Of a DNA stretch of 24,099 bases, positions 1-7,004 are shown piece after piece. How positions within the stretch are numbered: the first letter of the stretch is position 1; every line of letters starts with the position of its first letter. The position numbers and the translations under genes are program-made. The notes under the pieces were generated by a model, which did no database searches, was not told the origin of the DNA, and saw nothing but the letters and a program-made list of their open reading frames with translations. The stretch spans positions 1 through 24,099 of the forward strand of contig DASRQX010000358.1 of assembly GCA_035696165.1 (NCBI GenBank). Direction: 5' to 3'. This DNA comes from Palsa-883 sp035696165. Lineage in GTDB: Bacteria; Pseudomonadota; Alphaproteobacteria; Acetobacterales; Acetobacteraceae.

Positions 1-267
1 GGCGCACTGGAACATGCCGGCGTCGACGCCAGGCAGCGCAAGATCGTCTGGGCCGACGGGAAACGGCTATCGATCGAGCACTCGACGGACCGCATCCACA
101 CGGGGCATCCGGGCGTGCCTCGCCACCTGATCGAAACTCACGTGCTGGGTTGGCTCGAAAACTGTGCGCCGGAATCCTACTCCGAACGCCAACTTGCGGA
201 ACTCGACCGGCTCATCGGACCCTGGCTCGACGACTATGAGCGCACGTCACGAGCCGCAAAAGAGTAG
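1..267 (+). CDS. C-terminal end of an unrecognised protein (5' partial)
   Basis: Frame 1 is open from the first base of the window to a TAG at 265-267, giving 88 residues of a protein whose start lies outside. The visible part is hydrophilic and charged, with a Trp-rich patch (VLGWLENCAP, then LIGPWLDDYE) and no membrane segment. I do not recognise the family. The C-terminal end is acidic and helical in character. The next open frame begins within 35 bases downstream, so the two could belong to one transcription unit. Codon use is GC-rich like the rest of the chromosome, which supports it being a real gene, but function cannot be inferred from this fragment. Confidence 0.55.
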   Translation, partial: GALEHAGVDARQRKIVWADGKRLSIEHSTDRIHTGHPGVPRHLIETHVLGWLENCAPESYSERQLAELDRLIGPWLDDYERTSRAAKE

Positions 268-299
268 CCGAGAACTCGGCACTCTCGAGGAATAAAGCC

Positions 300-1538
300 C
301 TGGCGAACAAATCCAGCCTGGCCGCGGACACGCCGCTTGCGATCGCGGATTCCATCGTTGCGAAAGGGTTGACCGTCCGCTCCAGCGCGATCAACGTGAC
401 CGATGATTCCGTTCGGATCGATAATTTGCGCATCTATCGCTGGGTGCTTCTCCACGACGGCATGCCGTCCCTGAAGGAATTCCAGGCAGCGCTGACGACG
501 ATGCCGCAGCCGCCAACGCTGGCCGACCTGCAGTCGCTCCTGCGGGCCGAGGTCACCGCGATGCAGGGCGTCGCCTATGACGGCTATGGTGCCGGGACCT
601 TGAAAGTCTCCGCAACACTCCCCGGCCTCGACTTCGCCTATGAGGTCAACAAGATGACCGGCGGTGGCTTCGACCGCGGGGTCCTGAACGGGGGAACCGC
701 CGAGGGCATCGCCATCAAGGGAACCAAGACTGGCACGGTCTCCATCGATCGCGTCGCGATGGGTGAAACCGACATTCGCGAACCCATGACCCGGATCGTC
801 AACGGTGAAGCGCGGTCTCGCGCGGTACTCAACGGGATCTAGATCGGCCGAATCGAGTATGTCGGGATGACGGTACAACCGCCCGACAAACCGTCGGTTC
901 ATATGGGCGCCGTCTCGAGAGGACCCGTGGCCTTCGCCCAGGGACTGCCGGTTTCAGGGGCGCTCGCGTTCCAGGACATCGGTGTCTCGCGGTCGCAATT
1001 GCCAGACCCTAAGGCACAGGACGCCTTTACCAAACTTGGCCTCGAAACGATAACGCTGAGCTTGGCCCTGTCCTACGACTGGGATGTTGCTCAGCAGCGG
1101 GCGACCGTTCACGACACGATGCTGAAGGTCAACGAGCTTGGCACGATCACCGTCTCGGCCGACCTGACCAACGTCGTCGCGAGCGTTGCGGCGCTGACCC
1201 AGGCACGGCTGGCACATGCCAGGCTGCGGTTGGAAGACGCGTCCCTTGTCGAACGGCTGCTGCGCGCAGGCGCCGCGCAGACCAGCGCCGATCCTGCCAC
1301 CTACCGGCAACAGATCGCGGGCATGGTACAACACTCGGGCGCGACGCCGGGCCAGGACAGCCCGTTGCTTGCCGCGGCGCAGCAAGCGGCCGGTGATTTC
1401 ATCACCTCGCCTCGCTCGCTGACGATCGAACTGTCTCCGCCGGTGCCGGTCACCTTCATGGCATTGCAGCGTGCGGTGGCGGCTCCCGCAAATTGTGCCG
1501 CCATGGTTGGCTTGGCCGTCTCCGCAAACCAGCCGTAA
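300..1538 (+). pseudogene. Unknown protein gene interrupted by an in-frame TAG
   Basis: Two open stretches lie in the same frame: about 300-839 and 843-1538, separated only by TAG at 840-842. Reading through gives continuous plausible protein on both sides (VLNGI-stop-IGRIEYVGM), about 412 residues, so this looks like one gene with a nonsense codon; CAG to TAG would explain it. The protein has alternating hydrophobic residues typical of beta-rich periplasmic or membrane-associated proteins (TGTVSIDRVAMGETDI, LGTITVSADLTNV) and no visible signal peptide. There is no ATG near the beginning. Candidates are CTG at 300, 7 bases after a GAGGAA sequence, or TTG at 369, so the N-terminus may also be lost. 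The second half could be translated alone from ATG 867 (223 residues). I do not recognise the family with confidence. A sequencing error is a possible alternative. Confidence 0.5.
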
Positions 1539-1785
1539 GGGCTTGAGGCGAACTAACCGAATCGACTGGGGATCGGTCGTAGCATCCCGTGTCATGTCTG
1601 GGGTTGGCCCGGCCATCACAAACAAGTTTGCCACGCGTGCAATTCAAGGACTCGTTTCGCCTCGGGCCCCAAGTCCGGCTGAGCCGCCTTGGCCGACCCG
1701 GTGCGGCCATTCGATAACGGCTTCTCGCGGGGTGGTTGATCAGGCTATTCTCCGCAGGTCGTCCGGCCGTCGGAAGGAGTCGGCA

Positions 1786-2253
1786 ATGGAGAGCAAGTCA
1801 TCCACACCGGTTTCGATCAAGTTCAGCGACGTGCTGCTCGTTTTCGAATTCACGAGCGCCGGCATGCGACGCGAGCACCGGGCGTACATCTGTGCGAACA
1901 CCGGGAAAATCTATTTTTCATCCGACGCGACCGACGGCGAAAATGAGCTGCCGGATGACCTCGAAACCTCTGACGCCTACATCAGTGTCCCACATAAGAA
2001 TGACCTGGACCTTGGGCGGGATCTGGTCTTTTCTTTCGTCAGGCAAGAACTGCCCGAGAAGTGGGATGCTGTCAGGGCCATGTTCCGGAAAAGGGGCGCC
2101 TACGGTAGATTCAAGGATTTGCTGCACTCCCAAGGCGTGCTCGAGAAATGGTACGAGTTCGAAGCAAGTGCCACCGGGGAGGCCTTGCGCGCGTGGTGCG
2201 AAGATGTCGGCATTCAACTGGTTGATCCGCCTTCATCAGCGCCCGCCGGCTGA
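1786..2253 (+). CDS. UPF0158 family protein
   Basis: A 155-residue soluble protein that fits the UPF0158 family by its order of features. There is an N-terminal stretch followed by 'YICANTGKIYF', the family's 'xxxNxxTGEVxx' segment. A central acidic region precedes 'LPEKWDAVRAMF', then the characteristic 'RKRGAYGRFKDLLH' motif, and the C-terminal 'WYEFEASATGEALRAWCED' segment. The biochemical role of this family is not established. The start is ATG 1786 because GGAAGGAG at 1772-1779 lies 6 bases upstream; the longer open frame from 1471 overlaps the preceding gene and is not supported. It stands alone: the next gene starts 124 bases later with its own ribosome binding site. The gap to the preceding gene (1539-1785) shows no gene. 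Confidence 0.85.
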   Translation: MESKSSTPVSIKFSDVLLVFEFTSAGMRREHRAYICANTGKIYFSSDATDGENELPDDLETSDAYISVPHKNDLDLGRDLVFSFVRQELPEKWDAVRAMFRKRGAYGRFKDLLHSQGVLEKWYEFEASATGEALRAWCEDVGIQLVDPPSSAPAG

Positions 2254-2377
2254 CGCTGCCGCGTCTTGGCGATGGCTGCGGCAGCATCAGCCGGCAGTGT
2301 GATAATCCCAGGTACGATAATCCCAGGCTGGCACACCCCCGCCCGCATGACATGATCCAACCACGACGGAGTGCCCG

Positions 2378-4183
2378 ATGCCCACCACTCACATGGTCCC
2401 GACCCGCGACGGTATCCGCCTCGCCACCGACGTCTATCTACCTGACGGCTCCGGCCCGTTCCCGGTCATCATGGAACGCACTCCCTACGGCCGTCACCTG
2501 GCCAGCCGCAGCGAGATCACCGCCGCCAACCGCACACCTGCGTCGCGCGCCGAGATCGCCGCCGGCTTCACCGCACACGGCTACGCGGTGATCTACCAGG
2601 ACACCCGCGGTCGCTACGGCTCCGAGGGCCGCTTCGTCAAATACCTGTCCGACGGGCAGGACGGGTTCGACACCTGCGCCTGGCTCCGCGACCAGCCCTG
2701 GTGCGACGGCCGCATCTGTACGATGGGGCTGTCCTACGCTGCGCACACCCAAGCGGCGCTGGCCTGCCTCGACCCGCCCGGCGTGGTAGCGCAGATCCTG
2801 GACTGCGGCGGCTTCGCCAACGCGTGGCAGGCCGGCATCCGCCAGTCCGGCGCGTTCGAGCTGAAGCAGGCCACATGGGCCTATCACAACGCGCTCACCT
2901 CTCCGGAGGCCGAGGCCGACCCCGTGATGCAGGCCGCCCTGGAATCCGAGGACATCGCCGAGTGGTTCACCCGTATGCCCTGGCGCCCCGGGCACTCGCC
3001 GTTACGCCACCATCCTGATTACGAGGCCTATCTGTTCGAGCAATGGACGCACGGCGCATTCGATGCGTTCTGGCAGCAACTCGGCATTTGGACGGAAGGC
3101 TGGCACGAACGTTACTCAAGCGCCGCTTGCGTGCACATGTCGTCCTGGTGGGACCCGTATCCGCTGACCGCGACTTCCAACTATACCGGGTTGAGACGCG
3201 CCGGCCGCGGACCACAGCGGCTGATCCTGGGGCCGTGGAAGCATGGCGACCGATCCGACTCTTGTTTCGGTGACGTCGAGTTCGGGCCCGACGCGCCGAT
3301 CGACGCCTGGGTCGGCGACTGGCCGGCCTATCGGCGGCGCTTCTTCGACCATGTGGTGAAGGGCGCGCGATTGAACGAACCGGCGGTGCGCATATTCATG
3401 ATGGGCGGCGGCAGCGGAAGGCGCAACGCGGCGGGCAAGCTGGAGCACGGTGGGCGCTGGATCAGCGCCACCGACTGGCCGCTGCCCGACGCCGAACCGA
3501 TTGCGTTCCACTTGCACAACGATGGCGTCCTTGACCGTGTGCCACCCCCCGCCGATGCCACGCCAGTATCGTATGATTTCGACCCGACGCACCCGGTGCC
3601 AACAATCGGCGGGGCGATGAGCAGCCTGGAACCGGTCGCCTCCGCCGGAAGCTGGGACCAGACGGAGGCGCCGGGGTTTTTCGGCTGCGCGCCGCCCTAC
3701 CTGCCGCTGTCGTCACGCCCTGACGTCCTGGTGTTCCAGACGGGGGCCTTGCGCGCGCCGATGCAAGTGGTCGGCCCCATCGAGGCAGAACTTTTCGTCG
3801 CCACCGACGGCCCGGACACCGACTTCACCGCCAAGTTGATCGATGTGCACCCACCCTCTGCCGACTACCCGCGCGGCTACGCAATGATCCTGACCGACGG
3901 GATCATGCGGCTGCGCTACGCGGACCATCCGGCGCACCCGCGTCCGCGCCGGCCCGGCGAGGTCACGCGCATCCGCATCACGCTGTTCCCGACAGCCAAT
4001 CTGTTCTTGCCGGGTCATCGCATCCGGTTGGACGTTTCGTCATCGAATTTTCCAAAATTCGACGTGAACCCAAACACGGGTGAGCCGGAGGGTACGGCGC
4101 GGCGCCGGCGGATCGCCGCAAACATGGTGTTCATGGACGCGGCAAGGCCAAGCCATGTGATGCTGCCGTTGCTGCCGGCGTAA
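2378..4183 (+). CDS. CocE/NonD family serine hydrolase (X-Pro dipeptidyl-peptidase S15-like)
   Basis: A 601-residue alpha/beta hydrolase of the CocE / acetyl-xylan or cocaine esterase type, which hydrolyses esters or amides; the actual substrate is unknown. The N-terminal catalytic domain begins with 'VPTRDGIRLATDVYLP', the usual family opening, and contains 'YQDTRGRYGSEG'. The nucleophile sits in 'MGLSYAAHT' (Ser119); the family normally has GxSYxG, so the Gly after Tyr is replaced by Ala. Asp259 in 'SSWWDPY' and His289 in 'GPWKHG' complete the triad by position. The C-terminal half (from about residue 430, 'MQVVGPIEAELFVATDGPDTD') is the beta-sandwich PepX_C domain. No signal peptide is seen, so it is probably cytoplasmic. 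Start ATG 2378 is preceded by GGAG at 2368-2371. A palindromic repeat follows the stop codon. Confidence 0.93.
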   Translation: MPTTHMVPTRDGIRLATDVYLPDGSGPFPVIMERTPYGRHLASRSEITAANRTPASRAEIAAGFTAHGYAVIYQDTRGRYGSEGRFVKYLSDGQDGFDTCAWLRDQPWCDGRICTMGLSYAAHTQAALACLDPPGVVAQILDCGGFANAWQAGIRQSGAFELKQATWAYHNALTSPEAEADPVMQAALESEDIAEWFTRMPWRPGHSPLRHHPDYEAYLFEQWTHGAFDAFWQQLGIWTEGWHERYSSAACVHMSSWWDPYPLTATSNYTGLRRAGRGPQRLILGPWKHGDRSDSCFGDVEFGPDAPIDAWVGDWPAYRRRFFDHVVKGARLNEPAVRIFMMGGGSGRRNAAGKLEHGGRWISATDWPLPDAEPIAFHLHNDGVLDRVPPPADATPVSYDFDPTHPVPTIGGAMSSLEPVASAGSWDQTEAPGFFGCAPPYLPLSSRPDVLVFQTGALRAPMQVVGPIEAELFVATDGPDTDFTAKLIDVHPPSADYPRGYAMILTDGIMRLRYADHPAHPRPRRPGEVTRIRITLFPTANLFLPGHRIRLDVSSSNFPKFDVNPNTGEPEGTARRRRIAANMVFMDAARPSHVMLPLLPA

Positions 4184-4200
4184 TCCGGCAATATCCAGAC

Positions 4201-4272
4201 TGTCATGCCGGCGCAGGCCGGTATCCACGATTTGCCTTCGTTGCAACAAAGCTAGGTTGAGCCGGCATGACG
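4201..4272. repeat. Palindromic intergenic repeat (REP-like)
   Basis: ATGCCGGC at 4205-4212 and GCCGGTAT at 4217-4224 form a hairpin with a 4-base loop and one G-T pair. A second, longer-range pair is perfect over 11 bases: GTCATGCCGGC at 4202-4212 and GCCGGCATGAC at 4261-4271. The 'GTCATGCCGGCGCAGGCCGG' type of motif is common as a dispersed intergenic repeat in proteobacteria. It lies 17 bases after the hydrolase stop codon, so it could act as a transcript end or RNA-stability element, although no T-run follows. The rest of the 192-base gap to the next gene shows nothing else. Confidence 0.6.
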
Positions 4273-4375
4273 CCGCGACGATCGTGCCCGCCGCGAGATA
4301 CTTCAGTTATCACGCCGCAGACCCCAAGCGAGCGCCGGCTAGGCAACGATCCGGTCGGGCTTTAGCCTTGCCGCA

Positions 4376-5131
4376 ATGATCGACCTCGCCCCCGCACCCG
4401 CACCCGCATCGCTGCCCCCGGGCAGCCGCGTCTACGCCATTGGCGACATCCACGGCTGCGACACGCAACTCGGCAACCTGCACGCAATCATCGCTCAGGA
4501 CCTGGCCCGTCGCCCGGTCGCGGCACCGCTGCTACTGCATATCGGCGACTACGTCGATCGCGGACCCGACACCGCGTTGGTCATCGCACGCCTGTTGCGC
4601 GGTTCGCCCATCCCCGGTGTCCCGATGGTCAACCTGATGGGCAATCACGAGCACACAATGCTCGAGGCACTGTCCGGCGAACGCGCCGCCGCGACCGACT
4701 GGCTCTTCGCCGGTGGCCGGTCATCACTGGAGAGTTACGGTATTGATCCGGACTCGCCGCGCGAGAGCTGGCCGCACGCTCTGCCCGCCGCGCATCTCGA
4801 CTTCCTGCGCGGCCTGTCACTGATGCATCGCGACGGCGGCTACGCCTTCGTGCACGCCGGCATCCGCCCCGGCGTCGCATTGGAGAACCAGGCACGCGAC
4901 GACCTGCTGCGGATGCGCCAACCGTTCCTGTATTCGGACGCCGAGTTCGGTGCGGTGGTGGTGCACGGCCACACGCCGGTGAAGGCACCCGTCGTACGAC
5001 ACAACCGCATCGCTATCGACACGGGCGCCGTGTTCGGCGGCAAGCTGACCTGCGTCGTGCTAGAGAACGAAACGATCGGGTTTCTCACCGCCGACCCGGT
5101 GGGTGAACCTGTGTCGATCGCGCATCGGTAG
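4376..5131 (+). CDS. Metallophosphoesterase, PPP-type serine/threonine phosphatase-like
   Basis: A 251-residue calcineurin-like phosphoesterase. All family metal-binding motifs are present in order: 'GDIHG' (residues 23-27), 'GDYVDRG' (57-63), 'GNHEH' (89-93), 'FVHAGI' (His160) and 'VVHGHTP' (196-201). This set is typical of bacterial PrpA/lambda-phosphatase-type enzymes, which use two metal ions to dephosphorylate proteins or small phosphoesters. The length is normal for the group. The first 15 residues are Ala/Pro-rich and probably disordered. It is cytoplasmic, with no membrane segment or signal peptide. The start at ATG 4376 has no strong Shine-Dalgarno sequence. It converges on the exporter gene on the other strand, with 51 bases between the stop codons. 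The substrate cannot be inferred from the neighbours. Confidence 0.92.
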   Translation: MIDLAPAPAPASLPPGSRVYAIGDIHGCDTQLGNLHAIIAQDLARRPVAAPLLLHIGDYVDRGPDTALVIARLLRGSPIPGVPMVNLMGNHEHTMLEALSGERAAATDWLFAGGRSSLESYGIDPDSPRESWPHALPAAHLDFLRGLSLMHRDGGYAFVHAGIRPGVALENQARDDLLRMRQPFLYSDAEFGAVVVHGHTPVKAPVVRHNRIAIDTGAVFGGKLTCVVLENETIGFLTADPVGEPVSIAHR

Positions 5132-5182
5132 CCCGGCTGCGGTGAAGCTGTGGCAGCGCGTTCACCCCCAACCCCACTTCGC

Positions 5183-5800
5183 TCAGCGGCGCCGCGCCAA
5201 AGCAAGGCCAACACCAGCGCACATCAGCAACCCTCCCGACAGCCGGTTGCGTAGACGTCCCTGCGAGGCCAGCAGGAAACGGGCGCGTCCGGCCAGCATC
5301 GCCCACCCGCCGTCCAGCGCTAGCGCCAGGACCAGGAAGACGCCAGACAGCAGCGCGATCTGCGGCAGCACAGGGCGATCGAGGCTGACGAACTGCGGCA
5401 AGAACGCGCCATAGAACAGCAGCGTCTTGGGGTTGGTCAGCGAGACCAGGAAGCCGCGCAACGCAATGGCCCGCGCCGAACGTGGTTGCGACGGGAAGCG
5501 GGTCAGGTCAACCGGGGACGCGCGCCACTGGCGGACACCGAGCCACAGCAGGTAGGCAACGCCGAGCCAACGCAGCCATTCAAACCACGCGGCAAGCGCG
5601 CCAAGCGCCGCGCTCATGCCAAGCGCGGTCAGGCCGAGCTGCACGACCATGGCCGCGGCGGTGCCGGCGACCGTCAGCAGCCCGTAGCGCGTGCCCCAGG
5701 CAACCGAGTTGGCGACGATCAGCGCCACATTCGGGCCAGGGATCAGCATCAGAATGGTAGTGGCGAGGATAAACGTCAGCAGCAGGCTGGGCTCGGGCAT
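5183..5800 (-). CDS. LysE/RhtB family amino-acid exporter
   Basis: A 205-residue inner-membrane protein with about six hydrophobic segments. It begins with 'FILATTILMLIPGPNVALIV', whose 'PGPN' is the LysE/RhtB signature in the first transmembrane helix, followed by 'GTRYGLLTVAGTAAA'. The middle 'LRWLGVAYLLWLG' and 'FLVSLTNPKTLLFYGAFLPQFV' segments are also diagnostic. Members export amino acids such as homoserine, threonine or lysine; the substrate here is unknown. Length is standard. The start is ATG ending at 5800. A strong terminator-like hairpin lies 37 bases upstream on the same strand (5838-5883), so its promoter must lie in the short gap or transcription must pass the hairpin. No regulator gene is adjacent. 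Confidence 0.93.
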   Translation of the reverse strand: MPEPSLLLTFILATTILMLIPGPNVALIVANSVAWGTRYGLLTVAGTAAAMVVQLGLTALGMSAALGALAAWFEWLRWLGVAYLLWLGVRQWRASPVDLTRFPSQPRSARAIALRGFLVSLTNPKTLLFYGAFLPQFVSLDRPVLPQIALLSGVFLVLALALDGGWAMLAGRARFLLASQGRLRNRLSGGLLMCAGVGLALARRR

Positions 5801-5837
5801 GGTGGGGGCTTTCGGTTCGGTGTGGAACCGTGCGGTG

Positions 5838-5883
5838 AAAACGCAACGCCCCGCCGCACGGTCTCGTGGGGCGGGACGCTGCG
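5838..5883 (-). terminator. Strong GC-rich hairpin with T-tract on the minus strand
   Basis: The arms 5842-5855 and 5870-5883 form a 14-base stem. An inner CACG/CGTG stem (5857-5860 with 5865-5868) closes a 4-base GTCT loop. The two pairs that are not Watson-Crick (5846/5879 and 5849/5876) are A-C mismatches in plus-strand RNA but G-U wobbles in minus-strand RNA, so only the minus transcript keeps a complete stem. The minus strand reads TTTT immediately after it (AAAA at 5838-5841). This is the form of an intrinsic terminator. It could end the transcript of the decayed Rieske gene upstream or act as an attenuator for the LysE-type gene. Confidence 0.65.
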
Positions 5884-6033
5884 GTTCGGGATCGGGGTGC
5901 GTCTAGTGAGCGGACGCTGATCCGTCGAGTGAACGCGCAGCGTCGCCGCCGCCAGGTTGGCGGCGTCGTTGGCAGGGCGATACGATCCGCGCGTCGATCA
6001 TGTGGCGGAAGCTAGGGGCAAGCATTGGTTCCG

Positions 6034-6277
6034 TCAATCGACGCGGCAAAGTGCCAGCAGGATCAGGTCCTCACCGACCAAGCGCACCTTGAGCGGCAGG
6101 CCGGTCACCTCGGAGGTCAGCGCGACCGGCTGCCAGAGGCGGCGCAGGTACTCGCAGCCAGGCGAGCCTTTTTCGACGTGCGTCAGCTCCGCTCTTCCGC
6201 CGGCGCGGGCGCAGCGTAATAGCCGTCGTAGAGTATGTTGCGGTGCTCGTCGGTCGCGGCCACCGATCGTTCGCCAT
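6034..6277 (-). pseudogene. Remnant of a Rieske ring-hydroxylating oxygenase (N-terminal part)
   Basis: On the minus strand, one frame encodes 'EYLRRLWQPVALTSEV' followed by 'GLPLKVRLVGEDLILL' and then a TGA at 6034-6036. This matches the opening of Rieske non-haem iron oxygenase alpha subunits of the phthalate-dioxygenase type (GTPxGEYLRRxWQPVALxxE..., then LGEDLVLFRD). Just upstream, a different frame carries 'EHRNILYDGYYAAPAPAEE', which looks like the preceding N-terminal part of the same protein and ends at TGA 6183-6185, so a frameshift lies between. The Rieske cluster (CxH...CxxH) and the catalytic domain are absent. About 240 bases remain of what would be over 1 kb. This lies within an otherwise gene-free stretch (5884-6478) and is compatible with the aromatic-catabolism genes that follow. 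Confidence 0.6.
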
Positions 6278-6511
6278 TGCGTCGGGGCAAGTCTAGGGCC
6301 ACCGCACGCCGGCATTCCAGTGGCCGCTCGCTCAGGCGCATTGGCAATTCCACGCGGCCGCAAATCGCCGTGGTGTGCCTGCAACGACAAGCTGGGGCAT
6401 CGGTGGCGTCAATCGGGCCGGCCAGGCAGCCGGCGATGTCATCGGCGGCGCCCTGATCCGCGGGCGGCCCAGCGCGCTATGATGCGTCGAGCATCTCGGA
6501 GCATCGGCATC

Positions 6512-6883
6512 ATGAACCTCTACCAGGTAACACTGCCGGCACGCGACGTTGCCGAAGCGGTTCGCTTCTTCCGCGCCATGGGATTCACCCAGATCGTCGG
6601 CTCGCCCCACTACGCACGCTTCGAGTGTCCGGTCGGGGAGTCGACATTTTCGGTGCATCACGCGCCGGCGATCTCGGCCGACCACGGCGTTGTCGGCTAT
6701 TTCGAGGTCGAACAGCTTGACGAGAAAGTTCGCGAGCTGGAGGCACGGGGCTTCCAGTTCTTTCTTCCCTCCACCGATGAGCGGTGGCTGTGGCGTGAGG
6801 CCCGGTTGAAGGATCCATCCGGCAATGTGATCTGCCTGTTCTGGGCAGGCGATAACCGTCGATACCCACCCTGGCGCATCGAC
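6512..6883 (+). CDS. VOC (glyoxalase/bleomycin-resistance) family protein without a stop codon in place
   Basis: From ATG 6512 (GGAG at 6498-6501), about 124 residues form one vicinal-oxygen-chelate domain: 'MNLYQVTLPARDVAEAVRFF', 'RAMGFTQIVGSPHYARFECP', a dimer-strand 'HGVVGYFEVEQLD' and the closing 'LKDPSGNVICLFWAG' with 'NRRYPPWRI'. An in-frame ATG pair at 6479 is an alternative start. Relatives normally end shortly after the PPWR segment, but here the frame stays open to 8347, out of frame across the whole next gene, which cannot be real coding. Both other frames meet a stop before 7005 (6965-6967 and about 6976), so a single indel near 6884-6960, or a lost stop, would explain it. The enzyme activity is unknown. 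The end given is where recognisable protein stops. Confidence 0.6.
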
Positions 6884-7004
6884 GCGGCATTCTCGGCTGG
6901 CGGGGAACGCTGCGAACTCCGGGGCGCCCACCCACATCCCGACTGGCGTGGGACCCGTGCATGGCTTAGCGTCCGCCTGAACACTTGCACGGGGAAGCAC
7001 GAAG

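Noticed and set aside
1539..1785. A possible small gene in the 246-base gap
   Set aside because: No frame with a ribosome binding site or protein-like composition was seen.
2301..2329. Direct repeat GATAATCCCAGG, two copies
   Set aside because: It is short and isolated with no wider array; probably local slippage.
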